Shown: positions 1 through 7,984 of the stretch, piece by piece
How the letters are laid out: each line of letters begins with the position of its first letter
How positions within the stretch are numbered: position 1 is the first letter of the stretch
Assembly: GCF_003319095.1 (NCBI RefSeq)
Contig: NZ_QOHI01000003.1
Coordinates: forward strand, 412,852 to 476,851
Direction of reading: 5' to 3'
Length of the DNA stretch: 64,000 bases
Origin: Blastococcus sp. TBT05-19
GTDB lineage: Bacteria; Actinomycetota; Actinomycetes; Mycobacteriales; Geodermatophilaceae
The notes under the pieces: model-generated
Databases searched by the model: none
Seen by the model: the letters and a program-made list of their open reading frames with translations, nothing else
Told to the model about the DNA's origin: nothing
Translations under genes and position numbers: made by a program

Positions 1-68
1 TGGGCATCTGCGGTCTCCGTCCGGTCGCCGCCCAGTGTGTCAGCCACGCCGGGGAACGTGCGCGTCTG

Positions 69-88
69 TCCACACCCGAACGTGTGGA
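69..88. repeat. Inverted repeat, possible operator
   Basis: Seven-base arms TCCACAC and GTGTGGA are separated by six bases, about 120 bases before the first gene. It could be an operator for the CpaB/CpaE pair or a pair of weak DnaA-like boxes. Apart from this, positions 1-209 show no convincing gene. Confidence 0.3.
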
Positions 89-209
89 TGACGGATGCAC
101 GGAAACGACTGCGTGCCGCATCATCGGCGTTCGAACGTCGTCAGCGGTCCGCAACGGCGTGTCAACGCGCGCTTCCCTGCGCTCGACGTGCTGGAAGAGG
201 TGAGGCGCC

Positions 210-1076
210 GTGACCGCCCTCCGGAGCCCGGTCCCCGTCCCGGAGGCCGATCTGCCCGTCGGCCCGACCCCCCGCCGCGTCAAGGCCCCGACCTGGCTGG
301 ACCTGCGGCTGGTGCTGGGAGTCCTGCTCGTGCTCGGCTCGGTGCTGCTCGGCGCCCGCGTCGTGAGCGCCGCCGACGCCACCGTGCCGGTCTGGAGCGC
401 GGCCGAGGACCTCGCCGCCGGGACCGAGCTCACCGCGGAGGACCTCGTGGTCGTCGACGTCCGGCTCGACGACGCCGCGAAGGCCTACCTGTCGGGCAGC
501 GCGCGGCCCGAGGGCAGCGTCCTGTCCCGTCCGGTGCGCGCGGGGGAGCTGCTGCCTCGCACGGCCCTGGAGGAGCCCGGTGACCTGGTGCAGCTGGCCC
601 TCCCGGTCCAGGCCGGCTACGTGCCGCCGGGGCTGCGGCACGGCCGGCTGATCGACGTCTACGCCGTGGCCGATCCGGCCGCCGGCGCCACCGGGCAGGC
701 GGTCGGCAGCGTCACGCTGGTCGTCGGCCGGGCCCCGGTGCAGGCCACGACCGGCAACTCCGACGGGGTCCTCTCCACCCCCTCGACGACGATCCAGGTG
801 GTCGTCAGCGTGCCGGCCGACGAGGCCGCCGACGTGCTCGCGGCGATCGCCGGCCGCCCGCTGGTGGTCGTCGCGCACGACTCCGTCGACACGTCCGCCG
901 AGGCCGCGGAGCAGGCCCGGGCCAGAGCTGCGGCCCGCCCGTCAGCACCGGCCCCGGCACCCGCTCCGGCGCCCGCGCCGGCCCCGGCACCGGCCGCCCC
1001 GCCGGCCGTCGTCCCCGCGCCCGCCGCCGGTGGCCCGCCGGCGCCCGCGCCCGCGCCGGCCGGACCGGCCGGCTGA
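210..1076 (+). CDS. SAF-domain membrane protein, CpaB/RcpC-like
   Basis: The 288-aa product has a single N-terminal membrane segment (about residues 33-52), an SAF-type beta domain (about 55-120) and a Pro-Ala repeat tail (about 240-288). This is the layout of Flp/Tad pilus assembly proteins of the CpaB/RcpC type, whose SAF domain lies outside the membrane. The GTG start is supported by a purine-rich ribosome site at 193-204. Its TGA overlaps the ATG of the CpaE-like gene, so the two are coupled. No TadA ATPase, prepilin peptidase or Flp pilin follows in the window, so a pilus role is inference; other genes could lie to the left. Confidence 0.75.
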   Translation: MTALRSPVPVPEADLPVGPTPRRVKAPTWLDLRLVLGVLLVLGSVLLGARVVSAADATVPVWSAAEDLAAGTELTAEDLVVVDVRLDDAAKAYLSGSARPEGSVLSRPVRAGELLPRTALEEPGDLVQLALPVQAGYVPPGLRHGRLIDVYAVADPAAGATGQAVGSVTLVVGRAPVQATTGNSDGVLSTPSTTIQVVVSVPADEAADVLAAIAGRPLVVVAHDSVDTSAEAAEQARARAAARPSAPAPAPAPAPAPAPAPAAPPAVVPAPAAGGPPAPAPAPAGPAG

Positions 1077-2368
1077 TGGCGCTGCAGGTCTTCACCGCGG
1101 TCACCGGCGCCGGCTGGGAGTCCGAGCTCGTCGGCGCGCTCGACCGGGACGCCCACGGGGTCACCGTGGTGCGGCGCTGCGTCGACGTCGCGGAGCTGCT
1201 CGCGGCGGCCGCCACCGGTACCGGCCAGGCGGCCCTGCTCTCGGCCGAGCTCCGCCGGCTCGACGGCGAGGCGGTGAGCCGGCTGCACGCGGCCGGCGTG
1301 GCGGTCGTCGGCCTGGTGGAGCCCGGCGACGAGCTCGCGGTCCAGCGGCTGCGGCAGCTCGGCGTGGCCCAGGTGCTGCCGGCCGACGCCGATCCCGAGG
1401 TCATCGCCGCCGCGCTGCGCGAGGCCGTCGCCGGTGTGCCGGACGCCGGTCGCGACGTCGCCGACCCGCGCGCCGCCCTGCCCGCGCCGGCCGAGCCCGA
1501 GCCGGCACTGGCGCGGCCCGGCGGGCGCGGACGCGTCGTGGCGGTGTGGGGACCCACCGGCGCCCCGGGCCGCACGACCGTCGCCGTCGGTCTGGCCGAC
1601 GAGGCGGCGCGGCTCGACGTCGCCACCCTGCTCGTCGACGCCGACGTGTACGGCGGCGTCGTGGCCCAGGTGCTCGGGCTGCTCGACGAGTCGCCCGGCC
1701 TGGCGGGTGCCGCCCGGCTGGCCGGCACCGGGATGCTGGACGCCGCGGCGCTGACCCGGCTGGCATGGGCCGTGCGTCCCGGGCTGCGGGTGCTCACCGG
1801 CCTCGCCCGGGCCGACCGCTGGCCCGAGCTGCGGCCCTCGGCCGTGGGCACGGTGCTGGAGGAGGCCCGCCGGCTGGCCGACCTCACCGTGGTCGACTGC
1901 GCCTTCAACGTGGAGGACGACGAGGAGCTCTCCTTCGACACCGCCGCGCCCCGGCGCAACGGGGCCACCCTGGCCGCGCTCGAGCAGGCCGACACCGTGC
2001 TGTGCGTGACCGGGGCCGACCCGGTCGCGCTGCAGCGCTGCGTCCGCGCCCTGGACCAGCTGCGCGAGGCGCTCCCCGACGTGGAGCCGGTGCTGGTGGT
2101 CAACCAGCTGCGCCGGGGACCCGTGCCCGGGGATCCGCGCGAGGAGGTGGCGGCCGCCCTGGACCGGTTCACCGGCCGGCGTCCCCGGTCGTTCCTGCCC
2201 GCGGACCGCCGGGCCACCGATGCCGCCCTCGCCACCGGCCGCACGCTGGCGGAGGTCGCGCCGGGCTCGCCCCTGCGCGCGGAGCTCCGCGCGCTGGCCG
2301 CGGACCTGGCCGGCGTCCGGGCGCCCGCGGCGGGCCGCCGACGGCTGCGGGACCGGCGGGCCGGGTGA
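1076..2368 (+). CDS. CpaE-like MinD/ParA-family ATPase
   Basis: The 430-aa protein has an N-terminal receiver-like region (about 1-120), a Pro-Ala linker, and a MinD/ParA-type domain from about residue 150. The P-loop reads GPTGAPGRTT at 159-168: the usual Lys of the Walker A motif is Arg. A VDADVYGG stretch follows, like the switch region of MinD proteins. CpaE proteins position Flp/Tad machinery at the membrane, which agrees with the overlapping upstream SAF-domain gene. The ATG overlaps the upstream stop by one base. Because the P-loop Lys is lost, nucleotide binding without strong hydrolysis is possible (inference). Confidence 0.75.
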   Translation: MALQVFTAVTGAGWESELVGALDRDAHGVTVVRRCVDVAELLAAAATGTGQAALLSAELRRLDGEAVSRLHAAGVAVVGLVEPGDELAVQRLRQLGVAQVLPADADPEVIAAALREAVAGVPDAGRDVADPRAALPAPAEPEPALARPGGRGRVVAVWGPTGAPGRTTVAVGLADEAARLDVATLLVDADVYGGVVAQVLGLLDESPGLAGAARLAGTGMLDAAALTRLAWAVRPGLRVLTGLARADRWPELRPSAVGTVLEEARRLADLTVVDCAFNVEDDEELSFDTAAPRRNGATLAALEQADTVLCVTGADPVALQRCVRALDQLREALPDVEPVLVVNQLRRGPVPGDPREEVAAALDRFTGRRPRSFLPADRRATDAALATGRTLAEVAPGSPLRAELRALAADLAGVRAPAAGRRRLRDRRAG

Positions 2369-2432
2369 CCGCTGGAGTGTCGGCGGACCGGCTCCCCGTC
2401 GTAGCGTGAGGCACCGACCCGGAAGGAGACCG

Positions 2433-3812
2433 ATGGTCGAGCGGCTCAGCACCCTGGACGCGTCCTTCCTCTACCTCGAGGAACCGGGCACGCCCATGCA
2501 CGTCGGGGGCGTCCTGGTCCTGGAGACCCCGCCCGGCGGGCTCGACGCGCTCGAGCAGCTGATCGCGGCGCGGCTCCCGCTCGTGCCCCGCTACCGCCAG
2601 CGGGTGGTCGAGGTCCCCGGCCAGCTGGCGAACCCGGTGTGGGTGGACGACCCGGAGTTCGACATCGCCTACCACCTCCGGCGGTCGGGTCTGCCGCGAC
2701 CGGGCACCCGCACCCAGCTGCTCGACCTGGTCTCCCGGCTGAACTCCCGGCCGCTGGACCGCAACCGCCCGCTCTGGGAGGCCTACCTCGTCGAGGGGCT
2801 CACCGGCGGCCGGGTGGCCGTGGTGACCAAGACCCACCCCGCGCTGGTCGACGGGCTCAGCGCCGTGGACATCGGGCAGGTGCTCCTCGACGTCACCCCG
2901 GACGCGCCGGCGCCCGAGCCGGTGGAGTGGGACCCGCAGCCGCTGCCGACGGGTCTGGAGCTGGTCCGCGACGCGCTGGAGGAGTACCGGCAGCGGCCGA
3001 GCTCCCTGGTGGAGGCCGCCCGAGCGGTGGTGACCGACGCGGGCACAACCGCGGCGCGCGTCGGCACCCTGGCCGGCGGGCTGCTGCGCACCGCACGGTC
3101 GGCGATCATGCCCGCGCCGCACAGCCCGATGAACGCGCCCGTCGGCCGCCAGCGCCGGGTCGCGGTCGCCTCCGCACCGCTGGACGACCTCAAGCGGGTC
3201 CGCAAGGCGCACGGCGGCACGGTCAACGACGTCCTGCTCACCGTGGTCACCGGGGCGCTGCGCGAGTGGCTGCTGTCCCGGGGCGAGCCGGTGGTCTCCT
3301 CGACGTCGATCCGCGCGCTGGTGCCCGTCTCGGTGCAGGACGAGGAGGGCGCGCCGGGGAACCGGGTCACCTCGCACCTGGTCGACCTGCCGGTCGGCGA
3401 GCCGAACCCGCGGGTGCGCCTGACCCGGCTCACCTACGCGATGCGCGGCGTCACCCAGCACGGCGAGTCCGTGGGCGCCGACAGCCTGATCGCGCTCAGC
3501 GGCTTCGCGCCCTCGACCCTGCACGCGCTCGGTGCCCGGGCCGCCCGCGGGCTGTCCCGGCGGCTGTTCAACGTGGTCGTCACCAACGTGCCGGGTCCGC
3601 AGGTGCCGCTCTACGCGGCCGGGGCCCGGATGCTCGAGGTCTTCCCCGTCGTGCCGCTGGCCCGCGGGCAGGGGCTCTCCATCGGGATGACCTCGTTCGA
3701 CGGCACGGTGTTCTTCGGGTTCAACGCCGACCGGGACAGCGTCGGCGACGTCGACGTCCTGGCCGACCTGGTGGAGCAGGAGGTCGCGGAGCTGGTCGAG
3801 ACGTCGTCCTGA
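2433..3812 (+). CDS. Wax ester synthase/DGAT-family acyltransferase
   Basis: The 459-aa length and the N-terminal LSTLDASFLYLEEPGTPMHVG match bacterial WS/DGAT enzymes, which esterify acyl-CoA with fatty alcohols or diacylglycerol for storage lipids. The active-site motif HHxxxDG reads H135-P136-A-L-V-D140-G141, so the second His, regarded as catalytic base, is Pro. The conserved VVTNVPGPQVPLY block typical of the C-terminal domain is intact. ATG 2433 is chosen for GGAAGGAG at 2421-2428. A TAGCGT -10-like box lies at 2402-2407. Family is certain; activity is open because of the His change. Confidence 0.85.
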   Translation: MVERLSTLDASFLYLEEPGTPMHVGGVLVLETPPGGLDALEQLIAARLPLVPRYRQRVVEVPGQLANPVWVDDPEFDIAYHLRRSGLPRPGTRTQLLDLVSRLNSRPLDRNRPLWEAYLVEGLTGGRVAVVTKTHPALVDGLSAVDIGQVLLDVTPDAPAPEPVEWDPQPLPTGLELVRDALEEYRQRPSSLVEAARAVVTDAGTTAARVGTLAGGLLRTARSAIMPAPHSPMNAPVGRQRRVAVASAPLDDLKRVRKAHGGTVNDVLLTVVTGALREWLLSRGEPVVSSTSIRALVPVSVQDEEGAPGNRVTSHLVDLPVGEPNPRVRLTRLTYAMRGVTQHGESVGADSLIALSGFAPSTLHALGARAARGLSRRLFNVVVTNVPGPQVPLYAAGARMLEVFPVVPLARGQGLSIGMTSFDGTVFFGFNADRDSVGDVDVLADLVEQEVAELVETSS

Positions 3813-3868
3813 GCCGCGCGGGGCCCGCCGGATACGGTTTCCCCTCCATCGACGAAGGGGGTGCCCGG

Positions 3869-4381
3869 GTGCGCGTGTACCTGCCGGCCACGACGAACGT
3901 GCTCCGGACGCTGGTCGACGAGGGGTTGCTGCCCGCGCCGCACACCGCGTTCGCGGTGACCCCGCAGCTGCGCGAGTTCTACGCGGTCAGCGAGGCCGAG
4001 GCCGACACCGAGGAGCTGGAGTACGCAGCGCTCCTCACGGCGGCACGGGCAAGCCTGCGGCTGATCGACCTGGATCCGCTGGCCGCCCGCCGCCGGGTGG
4101 TCCTCGCCGCCGACGTCCCCGACGACTCGGTCACCCCGATGGACGACCCGCACGTCGAGCACGGCGCCGCGCGCGTGACCTCCGGGATCCGGCTGGCCGA
4201 CGTCGCCAGCGCGCACATCGACGGCGAGGACGCCGAGGACGACGTCCGCAAGGCCGTGAACGTGGTGCTGGAGGCTGACCTCGGCAGCGAGGACGCCCAG
4301 TTCGTCGTGGACGAGGCCGAGGGCCACGAGCTGGGCTGGTACGCCTCCCAGGAGATCGGCACGGTCCTCGAGCTGCTGTGA
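3869..4381 (+). CDS. DUF6912-family protein
   Basis: This 170-aa protein begins MRVYLPATTNVLRTL, the opening of the Actinobacteria-restricted DUF6912 family of unknown function. It is acidic in the second half and contains no signal peptide or membrane segment, so it should be cytoplasmic. The GTG at 3869 is preferred because the conserved start of the family begins there and GAAGGGGG lies at 3854-3860; a TACGGT -10-like box lies at 3833-3838, giving a short leader. No catalytic motif is visible and I do not infer a function. Confidence 0.75.
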   Translation: MRVYLPATTNVLRTLVDEGLLPAPHTAFAVTPQLREFYAVSEAEADTEELEYAALLTAARASLRLIDLDPLAARRRVVLAADVPDDSVTPMDDPHVEHGAARVTSGIRLADVASAHIDGEDAEDDVRKAVNVVLEADLGSEDAQFVVDEAEGHELGWYASQEIGTVLELL

Positions 4382-4458
4382 ACGCCTGCGGGTGCGGCCC
4401 GCCGGCGCGTCCGTAAGATCACGACCCGTCTGTCAGCGTCGACGTCGGGAGCGCATCC

Positions 4459-4968
4459 ATGCAGTTCGGTCGGTACTACGAGGAGTTCGAGGTCGGCGCG
4501 GTCTACAAGCACTGGCCCGGGAAGACCGTCACCGAGTACGACGACCACCTGTTCTGCCTGCTCACGATGAACCACCACCCGCTGCACATGGACGTGAACT
4601 ACGCGGAGAAGACCACCGACTTCGGCAAGAACGTCGTCGTCGGGAACTACATCTACTCGATCCTGCTCGGCATGAGCGTCCCCGACGTCTCGGGCAAGGC
4701 GATCGCGAACCTGGAGATCGAGTCGCTGCGGCACGTGGCGCCGACCTTCCACGGCGACACCATCTACGGCGAGACGACCGTGCTGGACAAGACGCCGTCG
4801 AAGTCCAAGGACGACCGTGGCGTGGTCTACGTCGAGACGATCGGCTACAAGCAGGACGGCACGGTCGTCTGCATCTTCCGCCGCAAGGTCATGGTGCCCA
4901 AGCAGTCCTACGGCGAGGCCCGCGGCGGCGAGCAGCCCGGTCGCCCGGAGCCCACGCCCCGCGGCTGA
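4459..4968 (+). CDS. MaoC-family hot-dog dehydratase
   Basis: The 169-aa protein has a full single MaoC/hydratase-2 hot-dog domain. The motif NHHPLHMDVNYAEKT (about residues 39-53) and the downstream ANLEIESLRHVAPTFHGDT block are characteristic of a MaoC subgroup well conserved in actinomycetes (near Rv2499c of M. tuberculosis from memory), tied to acyl-CoA hydration, possibly in branched-chain amino acid breakdown. ATG 4459 gives the conserved MQFGRYYEEFEVG start. A TAAGAT -10-like box lies at 4414-4419. No other beta-oxidation gene is adjacent, so the substrate is open. Confidence 0.85.
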   Translation: MQFGRYYEEFEVGAVYKHWPGKTVTEYDDHLFCLLTMNHHPLHMDVNYAEKTTDFGKNVVVGNYIYSILLGMSVPDVSGKAIANLEIESLRHVAPTFHGDTIYGETTVLDKTPSKSKDDRGVVYVETIGYKQDGTVVCIFRRKVMVPKQSYGEARGGEQPGRPEPTPRG

Positions 4969-4989
4969 GCCGGCCGGGGCGTGCGCCGG

Positions 4990-5415
4990 TCAGTCCGGCA
5001 GCACGCCCCAGCCGTCGAGCGTCTCCACCAGCCGGGGCGTGCACGCGAGCCCCGCCAGCGTGGCCGCGTCGGCGAAGACGGCGTCGGTGGCGTCGTCCCC
5101 GGCCGCCGGGACGGCGTCGTCGTCCAGCAGCGCGCACGCCAGGTCCGCGACGTCGTAGACGACGGAGGCGGCGTCGATGCGCACCCGGCCGACCTCGTGG
5201 CCCGCGCGCACCCGCAGCCCGGTCTCCTCGAGCACCTCGCGCTCGACGGCCTCGGCCACGGTCTCGCCCGGTTCCACCCGCCCGCCGGGCACCGACCACA
5301 GGCCACGCCCAGGGTCCTGGCCGCGCCGGATCAGCAGCAGCCTCCTGCGCCGGTCGTGCACGATCGCCCCGACGCACGGCACCACCGGGCGGTCGTCGCG
5401 CTCCTCCGGTGGCAC
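4990..5415 (-). CDS. NUDIX hydrolase
   Basis: The 141-aa product holds a perfect Nudix box: G45-x5-E51-x7-R59-E60-V-x-E63-E64-x-G66-L67. Nudix enzymes hydrolyse nucleoside diphosphate derivatives linked to another group; the short single-domain form resembles MutT/ADP-ribose-type cleaning enzymes, substrate unknown. The GTG start at 5415 lies six bases after a TAGCCT box (5422-5427 on the minus strand), the spacing of a leaderless promoter. It is convergent with the MaoC gene, 21 bases away. Confidence 0.9.
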   Translation of the reverse strand: MPPEERDDRPVVPCVGAIVHDRRRRLLLIRRGQDPGRGLWSVPGGRVEPGETVAEAVEREVLEETGLRVRAGHEVGRVRIDAASVVYDVADLACALLDDDAVPAAGDDATDAVFADAATLAGLACTPRLVETLDGWGVLPD

Positions 5416-5421
5416 GCGCGC

Positions 5422-5427
5422 AGGCTA
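5422..5427 (-). promoter_or_regulatory. -10 box of probable leaderless NUDIX mRNA
   Basis: TAGCCT on the minus strand, six bases before the GTG start codon. Confidence 0.45.
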
Positions 5428-5487
5428 CGCACCGGCGCGCCTCGCCGCTCTTGACGATCGGCCTCCTTCCCGCGACGGTTGTCCCCG

Positions 5488-6111
5488 ATGAGTGCCTCCC
5501 CGGTCTGCCCCCGGTGCGGCGAGCTGCTGGCCGCCCGCCCCGGGTCGGACGGGCACGCCTGGTGCCACCTGCACGGCGCCGTCACCCCGCTGCACCACAC
5601 CGCGCTGGTGGCCCACGACGCCATCGCCGCGGTCACGGCCGACGCCCGCGTCCCCGCCTGGGTGCCCGACCCGATGCCGTCGGGGTGGGCGGTCACCGGC
5701 CTGGCGTGGGGCGGGGAGCCGGGTGCGCGGGCCATCGTCGTGGACTGTGCCGGACCGGCCCCTCTCGGTGGTTCCGCCGAGCTGGTGCTGGTGGCCGAGG
5801 AGCCCGGGACCGGAGTCGGGTGCGGCTACGCCGGGCTGCCGGGCCTCGACCCGGGTGATGTCATCGACGGCCCGAGCTCGGTGGACGTCAAGGCCGCCGG
5901 CCAGCGCGCCCCGCTGTGGACCGTCCCGACCTCGGACGACCGCGCCGCCTTCGTCGGCGAGGCCTACGGCGTCTGGTTGTGGCTGGTCACGTGGCCGATG
6001 AACGCCGCCTGGCTGCTGGCCGAGCAGCTGGAGCTGCTGGACCTGCGGGACCGCATCTACCCCGACCTGCCCCTGGGCCCGCCGGGGGAGCACCTGCTGC
6101 CCGGCTGCTGA
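5488..6111 (+). CDS. DUF6758-family protein
   Basis: The 207-aa protein starts with a zinc-ribbon-like segment CPRCGE...WCHLHG (about residues 6-28), then a conserved body with WVPDPMPSGW, a GPAPLGGSAELVLVAEEPG stretch and a C-terminal WPMNAAWLLAEQLELLDLRD motif. This pattern is that of DUF6758, found in Streptomyces and relatives; function unknown. ATG 5488 is chosen over an in-frame TTG nine bases earlier because it sits right before the Cys motif. No membrane segment is clear. It precedes a small membrane protein and a PH-domain protein, but with a 160-base gap. Confidence 0.75.
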   Translation: MSASPVCPRCGELLAARPGSDGHAWCHLHGAVTPLHHTALVAHDAIAAVTADARVPAWVPDPMPSGWAVTGLAWGGEPGARAIVVDCAGPAPLGGSAELVLVAEEPGTGVGCGYAGLPGLDPGDVIDGPSSVDVKAAGQRAPLWTVPTSDDRAAFVGEAYGVWLWLVTWPMNAAWLLAEQLELLDLRDRIYPDLPLGPPGEHLLPGC

Positions 6112-6273
6112 CCGCGTCCGCTCCGGAACCCGACCGGCTCTTCCATGATCGGCGCGTCGGCGGGGGCGGCCCTGGGGCCTGTGTTACTCATGGGACGAAC
6201 GCGTCCGCCGCACCCGGCGGGCTGTCCGAGCAGGCTCGTCCTGCCCCTCGCACGCGCACCCCTGGAGGTGGCG

Positions 6274-6432
6274 GTGAACCTCAAGAAGGTCCTCACCTGG
6301 CTGGTCGTCGCCTTCGTCCTCTTCTACGTGATCCAGCAGCCGGAGGCCTCTGCCGCGCTGGTCCGCAACGCCGGTGAGGCGCTGGGCAGCGCGGCGTCCT
6401 CCCTGTCCGAGTTCGTCGGCTCCCTGGTCTGA
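6274..6432 (+). CDS. Small single-span membrane protein (52 aa)
   Basis: A GTG at 6274 preceded by GGAGG (6264-6268) opens a 52-aa frame starting MNLKKVLTWLVVAFVLFYV, a short basic head followed by one hydrophobic helix and an Ala/Ser-rich amphipathic tail. It ends two bases before the PH-domain gene, so both are probably one operon at the membrane. The longer in-frame reading from 6145 is unlikely because its first 43 codons lack family-like character and the ribosome site favours 6274. Function is unknown. Confidence 0.7.
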   Translation: MNLKKVLTWLVVAFVLFYVIQQPEASAALVRNAGEALGSAASSLSEFVGSLV

Positions 6433-6434
6433 CG

Positions 6435-7052
6435 ATGGCCGCCCCGGAGGGCGGGACGTCGGAGCCGGCGGTCCTGCCGACCCGCGCCGAGAAGGACGTG
6501 CGGAAGTACGTGCTCGCGGGCGAGGAGCTCACGGTCGCCACCCGGCGGCACTGGGCGGTGCTCATCGCGCCGACGGTCCGCTGGCTGCCCGTGCTGGTCC
6601 TCGGCGGATGGCTGCTGCTGCTCGACCCGGACAACCGGTTCACCACGGTCCTCGGCCTGCTCGTCGCCCTCGCGGCGTCGGCGGTCTGGGCCGTGCGCGT
6701 GGGCGAGTGGTGGATGCGGCACTTCATCGTGACGAACCGCCGGGTGCTGCTCACCTCCGGCCTCGTCGTCCGCAGCGTCACCCTGCTCCCGGTCCGCCGG
6801 ATCACCGACCTCACGTGGAAGGAGACCCTGTTCGGCAACCTGCTCGGCTACGGGACCTTCCGCTTCGAGTCGGCCGGGAAGCTGAAGGCCCTGTCGGAGA
6901 TCACCTACCTGCCGCACGCCGAGGAGCTCTACCGGAAGGTCAGCCGCCTCCTGTTCACCAGCGGCGGTGACGACGAGGGCAACCCCGAGAGCGCACCGGC
7001 GGCCCGGCGGGACACCGAGCCGATCACCGGCCTGCCGCCGCGCCGGTCCTGA
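6435..7052 (+). CDS. Membrane protein with bacterial PH (bPH) domain
   Basis: The 205-aa protein has two adjacent membrane helices (about residues 45-65 and 72-92) and then a YdbS/bPH_2-type pleckstrin-like domain with FIVTNRRVLLTSGLVVRSVTLLPV and a conserved ITDLTW segment (about 100-175). The C-terminal 30 residues are polar and disordered. Proteins of this type are membrane-anchored with a cytoplasmic PH fold; ligand and role are not known. ATG 6435 follows the stop of the 52-aa membrane protein by two bases, indicating cotranscription. Confidence 0.85.
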   Translation: MAAPEGGTSEPAVLPTRAEKDVRKYVLAGEELTVATRRHWAVLIAPTVRWLPVLVLGGWLLLLDPDNRFTTVLGLLVALAASAVWAVRVGEWWMRHFIVTNRRVLLTSGLVVRSVTLLPVRRITDLTWKETLFGNLLGYGTFRFESAGKLKALSEITYLPHAEELYRKVSRLLFTSGGDDEGNPESAPAARRDTEPITGLPPRRS

Positions 7053-7095
7053 CCCGGCAGGTGGAGCGGGCTCCTGTGCGGCAGGCTGGCCGGTG

Positions 7096-7953
7096 ATGCG
7101 GATCGACCTGCACACCCACTCCTCGGTGTCCGACGGCACCGACAGCCCCGCCGAGCTGCTCGCCACCGCGCGCGCCGCCGGGCTCGACGTCGTCGCGCTC
7201 ACCGACCACGACACCACCGCCGGCTGGGCGGACGCTGCGGCCGCGCGCCCGCCGGGGTTGACCGTCGTCCCCGGCATGGAGCTGTCCTGCCGCTGGTTCC
7301 CCACCGACCAGCCGCCGATCAGCGTGCACCTGCTGGGCTACCTGTTCGACCCGCTGCACCCGGCCTTCGCCGCCGAGCGCGCCCGGTTGCGCGACGAGCG
7401 GCTGGCCCGTGCCGAGCGGATCGTCGAGGCGCTGGCCGCCGACGGCCACCCGGTCGACTGGGCCGACATCGTGGCGCACTCCGGCGGCGGGGTGGTCGGC
7501 CGGCCGCACATCGCCGGGGCGCTGGTCCGCGGAGGAGCGGTGGCCTCGGTGGAGGAGGCGTTCACGACGCTGCTGCACCACCGCAGCCCGTACTACGCGA
7601 CGAAGGCCGACACCGACGTTCGCCAGGGCATCGCCCTGGTGCGGGCGGCCGGCGGCGTGCCGGTGTTCGCCCACGGGCTGGCCACCAAGCGCGGCCGGGT
7701 CGTCGGGGACGACGCGGTCGCGGCGATGGCCGAGGCCGGGTTGCTCGGACTGGAGGTCGACCACCCCGACCACAGCGAGCAGGAGCGGTCGCACCTGCGT
7801 GGCCTGGCCGACGACCTCGGCCTGGTGGTCACCGGCTCCAGCGACTACCACGGCAGCAACAAGACGACGCCGATCGGCGCCTGCACCACGGACCCGGCGG
7901 AGTTCGAGCGGCTGCTGGCCGCCGGCACCGGGACGGCGGTGCTGCGCGACTGA
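7096..7953 (+). CDS. PHP-domain phosphoesterase (TrpH/RNase AM-like)
   Basis: The 285-aa protein opens RIDLHTHSSVSDGTDSP, carrying the first PHP metal motif HxH, followed by LTDHDTT (third to fourth ligand region), a GMELSC motif, a GRPHIA segment (about 136-141) and SSDYHG near the C terminus. This is the full set of metal ligands of the stand-alone PHP group that includes E. coli RNase AM (YciV/TrpH) and 3',5'-nucleotide phosphatases. ATG 7096 or the GTG three bases upstream could start it. It lies 31 bases before a RecB-type nuclease gene; the pair may act on nucleic acid ends (inference). Confidence 0.85.
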   Translation: MRIDLHTHSSVSDGTDSPAELLATARAAGLDVVALTDHDTTAGWADAAAARPPGLTVVPGMELSCRWFPTDQPPISVHLLGYLFDPLHPAFAAERARLRDERLARAERIVEALAADGHPVDWADIVAHSGGGVVGRPHIAGALVRGGAVASVEEAFTTLLHHRSPYYATKADTDVRQGIALVRAAGGVPVFAHGLATKRGRVVGDDAVAAMAEAGLLGLEVDHPDHSEQERSHLRGLADDLGLVVTGSSDYHGSNKTTPIGACTTDPAEFERLLAAGTGTAVLRD

Positions 7954-7971
7954 ACCGTCGGCGCCCGCCGC

Positions 7972-7977
7972 TACCGT
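7972..7977 (+). promoter_or_regulatory. -10 box of probable leaderless nuclease mRNA
   Basis: TACCGT ends seven bases before the ATG of the RecB-like nuclease gene at 7985. Confidence 0.4.
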
Positions 7978-7984
7978 GGCCGGC

